A stretch of 64,000 nucleotides of DNA from Seminavis robusta (taxonomy: Eukaryota > Bacillariophyta > Bacillariophyceae > Naviculales > Naviculaceae): the NCBI GenBank assembly GCA_903772945.1, contig CAICTM010000147.1, forward strand, positions 1-64,000, written 5' to 3'. Positions 1-10,924 of the stretch are shown here, one piece after another. The translations under genes and the position numbers were made by a program. The notes under the pieces are model-generated. The model saw nothing but the letters and a program-made list of their open reading frames with translations. It made no database searches and was not told the origin of the DNA. Numbering within the stretch: the stretch's first letter is position 1; every line of letters begins with the position of its first letter.

Positions 1-3000
1 AGGTTTTCATGATCTTGGAACCTACCGACGTACATTGACTGTGGCTGTGGTTATGACGACCCACTACATCTCAAATTTATTTTTTATTCTTTCATCATTC
101 TTTGCTTATCAAGTCATTACAGAACATTCTCATTTGTCCAGCTCAGCTGCGACAACACCAGTTAGTTGTCAACGATGTGACACTGTTGCACCTACCGTTT
201 GAAGACAGAACCAATGAATACCACTCCATCATTTGTGGTGACCTCCGAATCCCACTCCAACTGGACGTTGTTATCTCATACTTCCAGGTTAGGAAGCCCA
301 CTGCCCATGAAGTCAATTATCCAGATCACTTCGTTCAAGTTCACATGACATCCGAAACTCCTTGGAACCCTCAAGAACCCCAGTCGGCTGACCTCAAGTC
401 CTCTCTCAGAGCCGCTTTGGATTCGTACATGCCACGTGAAAGGGTACGGAATAGGAGAATTCATTCGATCAGGTCAATTCTGTAATCAAGATCATCCGTT
501 GCCATTGACGTCAACAGTATTGGGCCAGCCTTCAAGCCCGATCTTGTTACAGAAGAACCCTACCAGGAAGGGAGGCGTGTCAGCGGAAGCACTTGCCAAG
601 CTGTGGAATATTGGGTTGGAAGCAGCCAAGAAAAACATCGCGAACACAACTCAGCGAGCGGTTCGTGATTTCACCCACACGAGCGGAGGGCGGAGAATGA
701 AGCCATTGGCGTACCAAATCAGATATCCTCGGCTCAACATTGAAATGTATACCATGTTTACGGCAGTATCCTCCTGGAAACAAGTCTGCCAGGTCTACTG
801 CACAACGTTTCATTGGTGCCATGTTCACCCGATGAAGCCAAGTGGAGGTCACTTGAACCTTAACTTCATTTTCCAGAAGAGATTGGAGATACAGGTTTTA
901 CCCAGACACGCGAAGGAGAGCTTACATGGGAGAGTTTCGACGAAAGGCAAACGAGTTCAGTGCCCTTCATCCAGTTGAGGTTAACACCAACCAGAACTTT
1001 GCGAAGACCTAATCCGAGAGCTGAAGAGAACTTACAGAAGTAACAATGACGACTACTGATAGCTTGAATGCTTTGGGACATGTGTTTCGCTCTTCTGCGG
1101 GCTGACTCGCAGTCATACCGATTACCGATCCGAGAGTTGATGGTAAGTTCCCGCTACTCTTTTGACGGGGACACTGTTGACATCTAATATTTGAGAGTTT
1201 GGTGGTATGATTGGGATTGGTACTTTTCTGGAGAACAGGGCGGTCAATGGAAAGGAAGCGCTTGGTCGTCTCTGTGGACCGCATGAACATTGGGGAGCTA
1301 TGTGTGCCGATATCACCGAGAAGGGCCGTGTTTCTGGGAATCTGTATCCTTATGGCCAGAGAGCTGAGACCGGTGATTGAATCAAGGGCATTCACAGTAT
1401 CCCTTAAGAAATCCCTTGGCAAGCGTTATGGTTTTGGCCAGCAGTTGATGATGTAGGAATTAGTCGATGAAGAAGATAACAGAGTATTATGAGCCTTGGA
1501 TGATCGTGACCGCTACTTGCCAGAGGTGTCAGAAGTAATGAGATGCAACATGAGGCGCTTCGATAGGTACATTGACACTCGTGTTTGTGTCCAAGGGAGA
1601 CCAAATGTTTATGGACAGTCAAAGCGAAGAGGAATCTCAGATGGGAAATTGATTGGTCTTTCGAATTATAACTCCATTGCTTGATACTTCTTTATGAGGT
1701 GGAGTTTGAACAGTGGCGAGACCGAGGCCTTACTCGGCCAACATCATTGCTGAGTCTTTATGCTCAGGTGGATGATGCGGCTACCAACTTTGTTTGATGC
1801 GGATATCTGGACACATTGCGAGGGATGGACACTGTTTCAGGGGACGAGCACTAATTCTACGGAATGGAGGAGATTTGCGACGGACACCAAAGGGTGGAAC
1901 TTTTGTGTAGTGGTAAGGATGGGACAACTCATGGCAGTTCCTTAATGACATGAAAGATGGTTACCTATTCAGACGGCAGAGTATGCCAGAACAATGACTT
2001 GGGTCAGAGCACAGCTTTTCTCTGGTGGGTCCCTTAACCTTCAAGAAGCGGAATCGGATAATCTCTGCTGTTGCGAAGCGTTACTTTAGCAAGGAACAGA
2101 AATATGGGTTGAGCTTCCCAAAAAGGTGGAGCATGCCCTTGAGAATGAGAACAAGGAAACTGGTACAAACTTTTGGCATGATGCCATTAAGATAGAGATG
2201 GCAGCCGTCGGCGAAGCTTTTGAGATCTTGGATGAGGATGCCCCTGATCCAGTTTGACATACTCACATCCGTTGTCATATGGTTTTTGATGTTAAAAGCG
2301 ACTATACAAGGAAGGCACGTCTGGTCGCTTGGGGGCATATGACCGATCCACCTTCGTCCATCACCTACCCCAGCGTTTCAGTCGAAGACGTGTACGACTG
2401 CCTCTGATCCATTGACCGATTTGACTATCTTAGGCCCTGATATTGGCAATGCATTTTGAATCCCCAGTCAGAGAAGATCTTCATCACATGCAGGAGGTGG
2501 GGGGTGTGGTGGGGGTGGAGGAATTAGGCCCATGAGACGCAAAGCAAAGGTCGTCCAGGCCCTGTATGGCCTCAATTCAAGTGGAGCAGCATGGAAGGCC
2601 CACTTAGCTGATGTTCTGCGAGACAACCTGGGGTTCACCTCTTGTAAGGAAGACAATGATGTCTGGTTCCGTGCAGCCACCAGTCTGACGGAAGGGAAAT
2701 ACTATGAGTAAATCTTGGTATACACAGATGATCTCTTTGCTTGTCACTAACGCCAAATACTCCTACTCTGCTCCTGGAGCAGCATTTCTTGCTTGAAGCC
2801 AGGATCCCTGGAAAGCCAACTCAGGTAGTCTTGGAGCTTTCAGTCAAGAGTACCAATCTTCCCGTCGTTGACAAACCATGTATGGTCAATGGGATCTGAA
2901 CAGTAAGTCAAGCGAAGCTTCAGAAATGTGGAGACATGGCTCGAGCGACGTGGGAAGACGCTCAAGTCGAAAGCAACTTCAGTGTTACGAGCAATTACAC

Positions 3001-4380
3001 CCCGGAGTTTGATGTTTCAAACCTTTGTGATGACGAGTGGACAAATTACTTTCAACAGCAGATTGGAGTGCTACGATGGGCCGTGGAACTCGGAGAATTG
3101 ACATCTGCACCGAGTTTCAATCATGGCTTCGTACTGTGCAGCCCCACGAGTTGGCACCTGGACGCTGTGTTTCATATCTTGGCATATCTCAACAGCACAG
3201 TCGTTCTCACCTGTTTTTGATCCTTCTATGTGAATCATGTGGAACAGAGCGACCTGACTGGATCGATTTCTATGCCGATGCAAAGAGCTTTTGCCCCCAG
3301 ACATGCCGAAGCCTCTCGGCAAACCAATCCAATCACCATGTTTGTGGATTCTGACCATGCTGGGGACAAGGTGACACGTCGTTCGCGTACTGGTGTACTC
3401 GTCTTTGCTAACATGTCTCCAATTATTTGGTACAGCAAGAAGCAGGGCTCCATTGAAACTTCCTCCTTTGGATCTGAGTTCGCGGCGATGAAGGTTGGAA
3501 TCGAGATTGTGGAAGGCTTGCGGTACAAGCTCAGCATGATGGGAGTCCCTCTCGATGGTCCAGCTCATGTCAAGGCGGACAACATGTCCGTGATCAAGAA
3601 CTCGAGTATCCCGGAGTCTACTTTGAAGAAAAAGAGCAACTCGGTCGCTTACCACTATGTCCGTGAAAGAGTCGCTGCAGGCATGGCAAACATCACATAC
3701 GAGAACACTGAGAGCAATTTGGCGGATATGTTGACGAAGATCCAGAACGGGCCTGTGAGACAGCGACTGGTTTCGAAAGTCCTCTACTAACAATCTGCAA
3801 AAGGCAACATGACCATAGGGTGGGCCGTTTGGTGAACGGCAGGTCTGAGCCTCCAAGGGGCCTTGCCCCAAGGGTACATCCTGTTTCAGACTTCCGAAGT
3901 CTGTTTTCCCATTCCAAGTGCAATCTAGCGTGAGATAGATCCCCCTCTAGCTTGAGGGGACCGAAAATGACCTGTGGTAGCGATTTATGACTATCCAGTT
4001 ACCAGATTACTAGAAATCAACCACAACCACAACAACCAAGTAGTAACACACACAACACTATAGCAACCTCTTTATCAACACCATCATCAGCCTTTTTCGT
4101 AGGCCGCGGACGAACGGAAGAACACCACGGGTTGTCCTAGCTAGCATAGTGTGCACCGGGTCTGGTAGCTGAAAAATGTGGGTCAGTGTTGTGACTCCAA
4201 CCTCTGAGAGAGACACAACTGAGTGATCAAGAGGTCCACCAACCCATTCTCGTTGAAACAAAGCAGACCCGCCCAACTTGAAGGGTTCCATCGTTCCAGC
4301 CAAAACACTCTTGCTCGATCCTTACCACAAGCAAGCTAGTTCTCTTAATAATCATCATTTTTAATTAAAAAGGCAATCCA
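1..4380 (+). mobile_element. Ty1/copia retrotransposon fossil (diatom CoDi-like), incomplete at the left
   Basis: Fossil LTR retrotransposon of the Ty1/copia superfamily. Recognisable parts in order are a stretch resembling the region before the integrase (about 100-480), weak integrase-region patches, reverse-transcriptase patches (about 2540-3200, including an ALYGLNSSGAAW-like word) and a better preserved RNase H part (about 3230-3790, with a copia-type VDSDHAG word near the start and an ADMLTK word near the end). The order Pol parts then RNase H last is known for copia. The non-coding stretch after 3790 probably holds the 3' LTR, but the left end lies outside the window, so no LTR pair could be compared. 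The element is broken, with many breaks (well over ten), and looks old. The right limit is approximate. Confidence 0.8.
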
Positions 4381-6614
4381 CCCTGCAGTTAGCTTTCGTG
4401 GACGGATCAATCAGCTTTACTGGAACTTGCAAGCTTACTTTCACATCCATCGAGTCAGAAGTAAGATGAGGATCGGCTAGTTTGCAGTGAGCGGAGGGAT
4501 TCATGCTTACACAATCCCTCTTTATGCCCCCAAACGGTTACAGGATGGCCCTAGCAAGAGGCCATCACATACCATTTTCAAATCTAATTCTATTAGAACT
4601 TAAAATCCCTCCCGGGACTCTGTAATTCCTAAGTTAACATTGAGCGGAGGGATGATCAAGCTGAACCTTTTTGCATCTCCCGGACCTCCCTTCTTCCAGC
4701 GTCATCGACGCGCACACTTGCCTTTATGAAACTTAGAGACCGGTGTGTGACAGCTTTGCTGGCATTCACAGTCAAAGTTGCAACACGACTCACGAGCCGA
4801 CCGTTTGATCCTCACGGTTCGCAATGTAAAATCAAAATTAAAACGACAGTTTGAAACTGCCGTTGCTGAAAGGTGCCCTGAAGCTCTGTCTCTTTCACCA
4901 CAACAACAACTTCTTCTGTCTTCTTCTTCCTCTCAAAGACATGCATGACGATGAACCTTTTTCAGTGCTGTCATTACCGTAGTAGTTCGGAGTTCGTTTG
5001 AACCTTGAGGAGCTGGTGGGGTCAGTTTTCCGGGGCTGGTCCTCATCGACAATGGCTCCATCTTCCATGTTGGCTGCCATGTGCTCCGTGACCCTTGGCC
5101 TTGTCGCCGATTCTCGCAACATTTGGACATTCGATCCAGTTGGTGGTTCCTGCGGTTTGTTTGGTTGGTTGCCTAGTGCTCCATGGGGCCCTTGGATTTG
5201 ATCGGAAAGTCTCTTCGGAGGTTTCAATTTCGAAATGATTATCCAAGAGTTCCCTACAACCTTGTCCCTGTTGGTGGTTCTTGTCGGTACAAGATGGACC
5301 AAGTCTCTCCTCTCGTGGTTTCTTTTGTGGCTTCGGTGTGGTCAAGGTCGGCTTGGTTCCTTCAAGATGCATGGTTCGAGCGGATCCCTTCTCCGAGTTC
5401 TTAATCTCATCCAAGACCTGCCGTGGTCAAGATTCGTGTGTGGCGATTCCTCTATCCATTGCATCCTGCTGGTGTGCTTGAGCTATCCGGTTGGAAGGTC
5501 GATTATCTCTCTCTGGCTCTCTCTTATTGGGCCACATGGCTGGTGTGTCGGACGGTTTCGATTCAATATTGGTGTTGTCTCTCGCTCTCTCCAAGGCCAG
5601 TCTGGACCGATTCGATTCTTCCTGCCTCGAGCATCACTCTTCCTATGGCAGTGCAATGTAGCTAGATAATACTATTCACTTTGTTGAGCTCGTGCGGCCG
5701 CTTGCTAAGCCGAAAGGATCCTGCTGTCATTACCGTTGCATCTGGATGCAGCTCTCACTTTGCTTTTGCTTTCTACATGTATCTCTCGTTGCGACAAGAT
5801 TGCTACAGTTGCTACGGTATGGTTCGCTGTCGCCGGGGTTTCCCAGTTCAAGTCATTTCTTGTGTTCGCCCCCGGGTCTGGTTGGTGGTTAGTTCATCAT
5901 CTGGTATGCCGAGAAAGTGAGGGCGTTTGGGCGTTTGGGCGTCTGCGCCTCGGCGTTTTTGCGATGGCGACATGCGGTTTCCCACCATTGGCTGCTGATG
6001 TCCCGCTCAGAATCGAGTCCCAAACAAACGCAGCGCTTCCCAGACCACACCCATTTCCTCCTTGTTGTGGAGTGGATGGCACAGCTGTTAGCTATTGCAA
6101 ATGCCAAAGAAATGATTGGCAATATTTTGACCGACCGGCTTGAATGTTCGCTCAGGGCAGTCGTTTTCCGAGCTACCTCATCTCTCGGCCCACATGTTTT
6201 GTCTACGGGGCCTTGCTGCCTGCCTGTACCGCGCCCTGTGATGAATCTTTGAAATGAAACCATCTGCCTTGGTGGAAGGGAATCCCTCTCAAAGCCGAAG
6301 AACAGCACCATAACAAATCCGTTGCAAAACAGACGACAGCAATGCAGGGACCCACCGTCGAAGGCGAAATATGAAACGTGTTGCTTTGCTAGATGACATA
6401 AACCAAGTATTAAGACATTATAAGGGCTACGTTTAAAATAGGTTCTGTTGCTTTGGTGTCATTGATACTGCGTGTCGCCAGATGGAAGTGTTGGCCAGGC
6501 AGGACAAAGAGAATCAAGACCTGGGAAATGGAAATTGCATGTTTGCCTTGCTTTGGTATACTCTCCTTAGCCTAACTAAAAGGCGGGCATCTTTCTAGGC
6601 CTACTAGAATAGAG
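4381..6614. other. Intergenic stretch, no confident gene
   Basis: No gene is supported here. On the minus strand, 4895-5414 reads as hydrophilic, coding-like peptides in two overlapping frames, whereas plus-strand frames there give hydrophobic, Trp/Cys-rich products typical of antisense reading. It could be a worn gag-like or host gene remnant, but I recognise no domain. At about 5918-5960 a short GGGCGTTT motif is repeated three times in tandem. Confidence 0.4.
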
Positions 6615-7412
6615 CTAAGACGTGGCAGTGTGCAAATGCAAGACAGCCCCCACAACATGAATCAAGACAAAGACGACGACCGTTTGATGAAGCGTCTTGG
6701 TATTGGTCTTGGATCCTCCACTGACGGCAAAATCGGTGACGGTTTCTGACTTGTCCTCCTTTTTCGTATTCATCTTTCCAGCTTGCAATGCCTTTGGGAC
6801 AATGACGATGGAATTGATGAGAATGGCCGCCAGAGTCAAAAGAGCCGCCTTGGTAGCCGATGAGACTTGGCAGGATGATTCTGCACAGTCGAGTAAAACA
6901 GAGCATGCCACGGAAAGTGCCGAAAAGACGGGTAGCGTCCAGCGAAAGAGCAATCGAGTCAAGGACATCATGGGAAAGAGAAACTTGTCTCGTCCCATCA
7001 TTTTGAAGAGCAATGGCGCTTGCAGAAAAAAGACCCAAATAGGGATTCCAATCAACGCCGAGTTGGCGAACAAACCTGTGGTACGCATCAACGAAGAAGC
7101 AGCAGCAGAAGAAGCAGAAGATCCAGCCGCATGGGCCACTTTGGGAAGCAATGCCGTGGCAAGGACAAGTGACGCCATGACTGGATTGCGCCTGCTTTTA
7201 TTCATCTTGGATATCTTGGGTGATGATCGTTCGGCAAAGAGCAGTCTTGAAGATCGTGTTGGCGTGGCTGAAGCTAGTGGTGGCAGTGGCTCAAGTGCTC
7301 GATTCAGGCTCAGGGGGAACTTGGATGGTTGAAATGCCGATGCTTTCAGAGCTGATAGTGATAGGAGGGACAGTATCAACAATAACACAGAATAAGAGGA
7401 CACCATTGGCAT
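6615..7412 (-). CDS. Plastid-targeted multi-pass membrane protein, unknown function
   Basis: This is a single-exon protein of 265 residues. The N-terminus has a hydrophobic signal peptide ending in ASAFQP (about residues 25-30). This is the ASAF-type cleavage site, with Phe at +1, of diatom bipartite plastid-targeting leaders. A Ser/Arg-rich transit stretch follows. A second hydrophobic segment ending in VAHAAG (about residues 80-97) looks like a thylakoid-type signal or another membrane helix. At least three further hydrophobic segments follow (about 115-135, 148-170 and 188-210), then one near the C-terminus. The spacing of hydrophobic segments is loosely reminiscent of TMEM205/DUF4149 proteins, but no diagnostic motif is visible, so function is open. 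A second Met two codons downstream could also be the start. Targeting is inferred from the motif with good confidence. Confidence 0.75.
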   Translation of the reverse strand: MPMVSSYSVLLLILSLLSLSALKASAFQPSKFPLSLNRALEPLPPLASATPTRSSRLLFAERSSPKISKMNKSRRNPVMASLVLATALLPKVAHAAGSSASSAAASSLMRTTGLFANSALIGIPIWVFFLQAPLLFKMMGRDKFLFPMMSLTRLLFRWTLPVFSALSVACSVLLDCAESSCQVSSATKAALLTLAAILINSIVIVPKALQAGKMNTKKEDKSETVTDFAVSGGSKTNTKTLHQTVVVFVLIHVVGAVLHLHTATS

Positions 7413-7676
7413 TGCTTCTTTCTCTGCGGCTTTGTTGTGGGAAGTTTTGAGGGAGCTTCATTGGTACTAGTACATTTACGGCATCGAACTGGTGCAAATC
7501 TAACATAGAGCAATGACCTTGAAGCAGCACTGAAAGATCTAAAGATCTTCTTCGGATTGCAGACAAGAAGAAGTTGTGAGAATTAGAGAAATAACAGTAG
7601 TTAACTCAATGGGAGTAGGGGTGAAAAGGCTTTCGCGTTTAGAGTTACATGTAGCAATAGCTTTGGTCTTTCAATT
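7413..7676. other. Upstream region of the plastid protein gene
   Basis: This AT-moderate sequence upstream of the minus-strand gene contains no supported gene. It should hold the promoter of that gene, but no clear core motif was recognised. Confidence 0.3.
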
Positions 7677-8545
7677 AAGTCAGCGGGAGCTGCGATACCT
7701 CGGCAGAAGGACAGACAGAAGGAGGATCATGTTCGAGATTGCACCCATCTTTCAAGCCAGCCCTGGCGACAACACCCGACTACGTCGTGTGTTGCCACCC
7801 GGTATCATTCATTCCCTCATTGCAACCTTCTTTTTATTAAGCTAGCCCTCGCGACAACACCCGCTACTCTATAATTTACCAGCTGCCATTCCCTTATTGT
7901 AACTCTAACCTTTACAGCTCCTGCTGGCTTATTGTGCTGTTGTGCTGATTGCACTAACCTTAAATATTAAAGATTTATTCCTACCCTAACTTGTATTGAA
8001 CCATCAATGTTCAGTTTTATTGGCTTATGACTATCTCTATCCTTATACTTTGGCTTCACCCAAATAGGAAATAGGAAATAGAAAATAGGAAATAGGAAAT
8101 AGCATTTATTAAGTCAGCGGGAGCTGCGATACCTCGGCAGAAAGACAGATAGAAGAAGAAGGATCATGTTCGAGATTGCATCCATCTTTCAAGCCAGCCC
8201 TGGCGACAACACCCGACTACGTCGTGTGTTGCCGCCCGGTATCATCCATTCCCTCATTGCAACCTTCTTTTTATTAAGCTAGCCCTGGCGACAACACCCG
8301 ACTACGTCGTGTGTTGCCGCCCGCTACTCTATAATTTACCAGCTGCCATTCCCTTATTGTAACTCTAACCTTTACAGCTCCTGCTGGCTTATTGTGCTGT
8401 TGTGCTGATTGCACTAACCTTAAATATTAAAAATTTATTCCTACCTCTAACTTGTATTGAACCATCAATGTTCAGTTTTGTTGGCTTATGCCTATCTCTA
8501 TCCTTATACTTTGGCTTCACCGGAATAGGAAATAGGAAATTCGGC
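7677..8545 (+). repeat. Two direct copies of a ~434-bp repeat with internal hairpins
   Basis: Copy 1 begins at 7677 and copy 2 at 8111. Both start with AAGTCAGCGGGAGCTGCG and run in parallel through the same landmarks to a TTTGGCTTCACC word. Each copy carries a hairpin-forming segment around CCCGACTACGTCG (about 7764-7797 and 8201-8235), and copy 2 has an extra one (8286-8320). Copy 1 is followed by a run of AAATAGG units (about 8062-8102), and copy 2 ends with a shorter form of the same run (about 8523-8540). Such 3' simple-repeat tails are known from LINEs and SINEs, but no coding part or polymerase III box was identified. It could equally be a non-autonomous DNA element. Confidence 0.75.
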
Positions 8546-8591
8546 TTTTTTTCAGCGTTCGTCTCCTGTTTCCTCAGTTTGCTCGCTACTT

Positions 8592-9290
8592 GGATCCTTA
8601 TGACGAATACATGCACAACTGAATATTGTCAATCCAGCCATTGTAGCCAGTTACCATAGAGTTACATCGATCCATGACAGTACCGAACACACACTCAGGT
8701 TCCGCTTTACTGGCTACACTCTGTTACCGGTACCTTGCTTTGGATCCTTATGACGAATACATGCACAACCAAACATTGTCAATCCAGCCATCGTAGCCAG
8801 CTACCGTAGAGTTCATCGATCAGTGACAGTGGCAACAGTACCGAACACACTCAGGTTCGACTTTGCTCGCTGCACTCAGTTACCTCGCATTGGATCCTTA
8901 TGACGAATACATGCACAAAACCGAATATTGTTAATCCAGCCATTGTAACCGGCTACCGTACAGTTACATCGGCGACAGTGTCAACAGTACCGAACACGCT
9001 CAGGTTCCGCTTTGCTAGCTACACTCCGTTGCCGGTACCTTGCATTGGATCCTTATGACGAATACATGTACAACCGAACATTGTCAATCCAGCCATCGTA
9101 GCTAGCTATCATAGAGTTCATCGATCGGTGACAGTGGCAACAGTACCGAACACACTCAGGTTCAACTTTGCTCGCTGCAGTCGGTTACCTCGCATTGGAT
9201 CCTTATGACGAATACATGCACAATGGAATATTGTCAATCCAGCCATTGTAGCCAGCTGCCGTATAGCTAGTGGCAACAGTACTTGATTTG
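8592..9290 (+). repeat. Tandem ~150-bp satellite, five units with dimeric pattern
   Basis: The word GGATCCTTATGACGAATACA starts at 8592, 8742, 8892, 9047 and 9197, so units are 150, 150, 155 and 150 bp. The segment just before each GGATCC alternates between two forms: one with ACCGGTACCTTGC or a close variant (before 8742 and 9047) and one with ACCTCGCATT (before 8892 and 9197). The array is therefore built of ~300-305-bp dimers, which suggests growth by unequal exchange of two-unit blocks. No open frame runs through it. Confidence 0.85.
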
Positions 9291-9848
9291 CGCATACAGG
9301 AAAATGGGTATCGACACAGGAATCACCACCAAAATAGTAGGAAATAACAAGAAGGGATGAATCCGGTAGGAGGATCCACTCTCTTGTGTGTTGTCAAGTA
9401 GCTAGCCTTGCTCCTGTTCCCTTTCAATGAGTCGACGACGATCCGTTCATGCTGTTGGTAGGGCTGGAGTTAACAGTTTCCTCCGTACACATACCTCCGT
9501 AGCGGTAGCCTCTTCTTCCTCGTGTTATTTGGAGCAATCAATCGTTCGTTGGACCACGGCAATGGTAATTCATCGGCCATCAGCAGTACAGCAGAGAAAA
9601 CAACAAATAGATATGAGTTTTGTTTTCTGTGCTCAACTGCAGACGACCGGAGACTTCCCATTGTTTTTCAAATTGCACCAACTTGGCCGTCATGGGCCGA
9701 GAACTGACTGCCATCCCACGGTCCATAGGATTCAATGAGGGATGGCTTTCGAATCTGCACCGGAGACGACCGGCTTGAGTGAGGCCTGGATAACAGAGGT
9801 GCGACCGATTCGATTCGAATAATTAAAACAACTCACCTGTTGACGGCC

Positions 9849-10095
9849 AAGCTCGGATTTCTCTCCTGTTTACCATAGCAATTCAATGAGGGAGAGAAGT
9901 CAGCGCTGCACCTTCAATAACACTCTTGATAATAGGCTTACCTCGTACCATTCGATCGTTCGTTCGATCGATTCAACTAGGACCGATCGATTCGATAAAG
10001 CACTCACCATTGTTGTCGCCCAAGCTTGGATTTCTCTCCTGTTTGCCATAGGAATTCAATGAGGGAGAGAAGTCAGTGCTGCGCCTTCAATAATA
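9849..10095 (+). repeat. Direct repeat of ~75 bp, 173 bp apart
   Basis: A segment beginning AAGCTCGGATTTCTCTCCTG at 9849 recurs at 10022 with a few substitutions. Both copies run through ATTCAATGAGGGAGAGAAGTC to CCTTCAATAA. A weaker relative of the ATTCAATGAGGGA core lies near 9732. Function is unknown. Confidence 0.65.
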
Positions 10096-10279
10096 TCACA
10101 CTTTTATTCCACGAATCAATCTAAACATTTCGAAAGGGAACTTGTTACTTAACGATACACATGACCGTTGATTCTGCAACTGAAGTGCGTTTACACTAAT
10201 TTACACAGTAAACGCGAGCCAATCGATTTCAGAGTGCAACTGAGGGGGTAACCTAAAGGAGCATCGTCTCAGTAGACGT

Positions 10280-10389
10280 AATAGAAAATAGGAAATAGGA
10301 AATAGCATTTATTAAAGGGGTTGAGAACTCAGGCAGTTTACCTGCCGAGGTAAAGGGGTTGAGAACTCAGGCAGTTTACCTGCCGAGGT
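10280..10389 (+). repeat. Shared AAATAGG-run module followed by a 38-bp tandem duplication
   Basis: The 36 bases at 10280-10315 match a run ending at 8112 between the two copies of the upstream 434-bp repeat (AAATAGG units then GCATTTATTAA), so this module occurs apart from that repeat. Right after it a 38-bp unit is present twice (10314-10351 and 10352-10389). Each unit contains the small inverted repeat GGCAG-TTTAC-CTGCC. Confidence 0.7.
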
Positions 10390-10924
10390 GAATTCTGACA
10401 ACCTTTTGCTTTGCCCCGTTCACACCCTCTACTAGTCTAGTAGCTAGCTAGCTAGTAGAGAAATCCCTCCTGACGAGGAATCGTTACCTACCTGGTAGCT
10501 ACGGGTAGCTAGTAGCCAGCAGACCCAGCAGTGTATGAATGGCAATAAGAGAGGCCAGACGGAGTCAGGCAGATGCAAGTACAGTAGCTCAAAGCAGGCT
10601 ATTCCCATCATTATGAACTTTTTGAAAATCTATGAAGCTGTACAATTCTTGTTTCTGTCCGGGGCGGGATTCTCCACAGGCAATCGACTGGCTGTCTTGA
10701 AGCGAATCATCGAAACGATGCCATCAATTCCACCATGCAAACGCCGTTGACTGATGTCTGATTGCGTATTGTGGCAAGTCGTTGGCTCGATCCATCATAA
10801 TCATTAGTCAATTGCATTGGTGCGACTCGATGTACCATGGTTCACGCTAAGCCTTCATTGTCGAGTAGCACATGTATTCGCAGTATTCACGTCCACCCAA
10901 GATGGACTGAGGGAAGAATGCCTG
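10390..10924. other. Intergenic, downstream of the acidic LPWGG protein gene
   Basis: No gene is supported. It contains CTAG tetranucleotide runs (about 10434-10457) and unrelated short open frames. Confidence 0.3.

Noticed and set aside
5235-5669. 144-codon plus-strand frame rich in Leu, Trp and Cys
   Set aside because: The composition is typical of antisense reading; the opposite strand is hydrophilic and more coding-like, though also not recognisable.
8592-9290. CRISPR-like array
   Set aside because: Units are ~150 bp and similar along their whole length with no short repeat and unique spacer pattern, and the DNA is eukaryotic.
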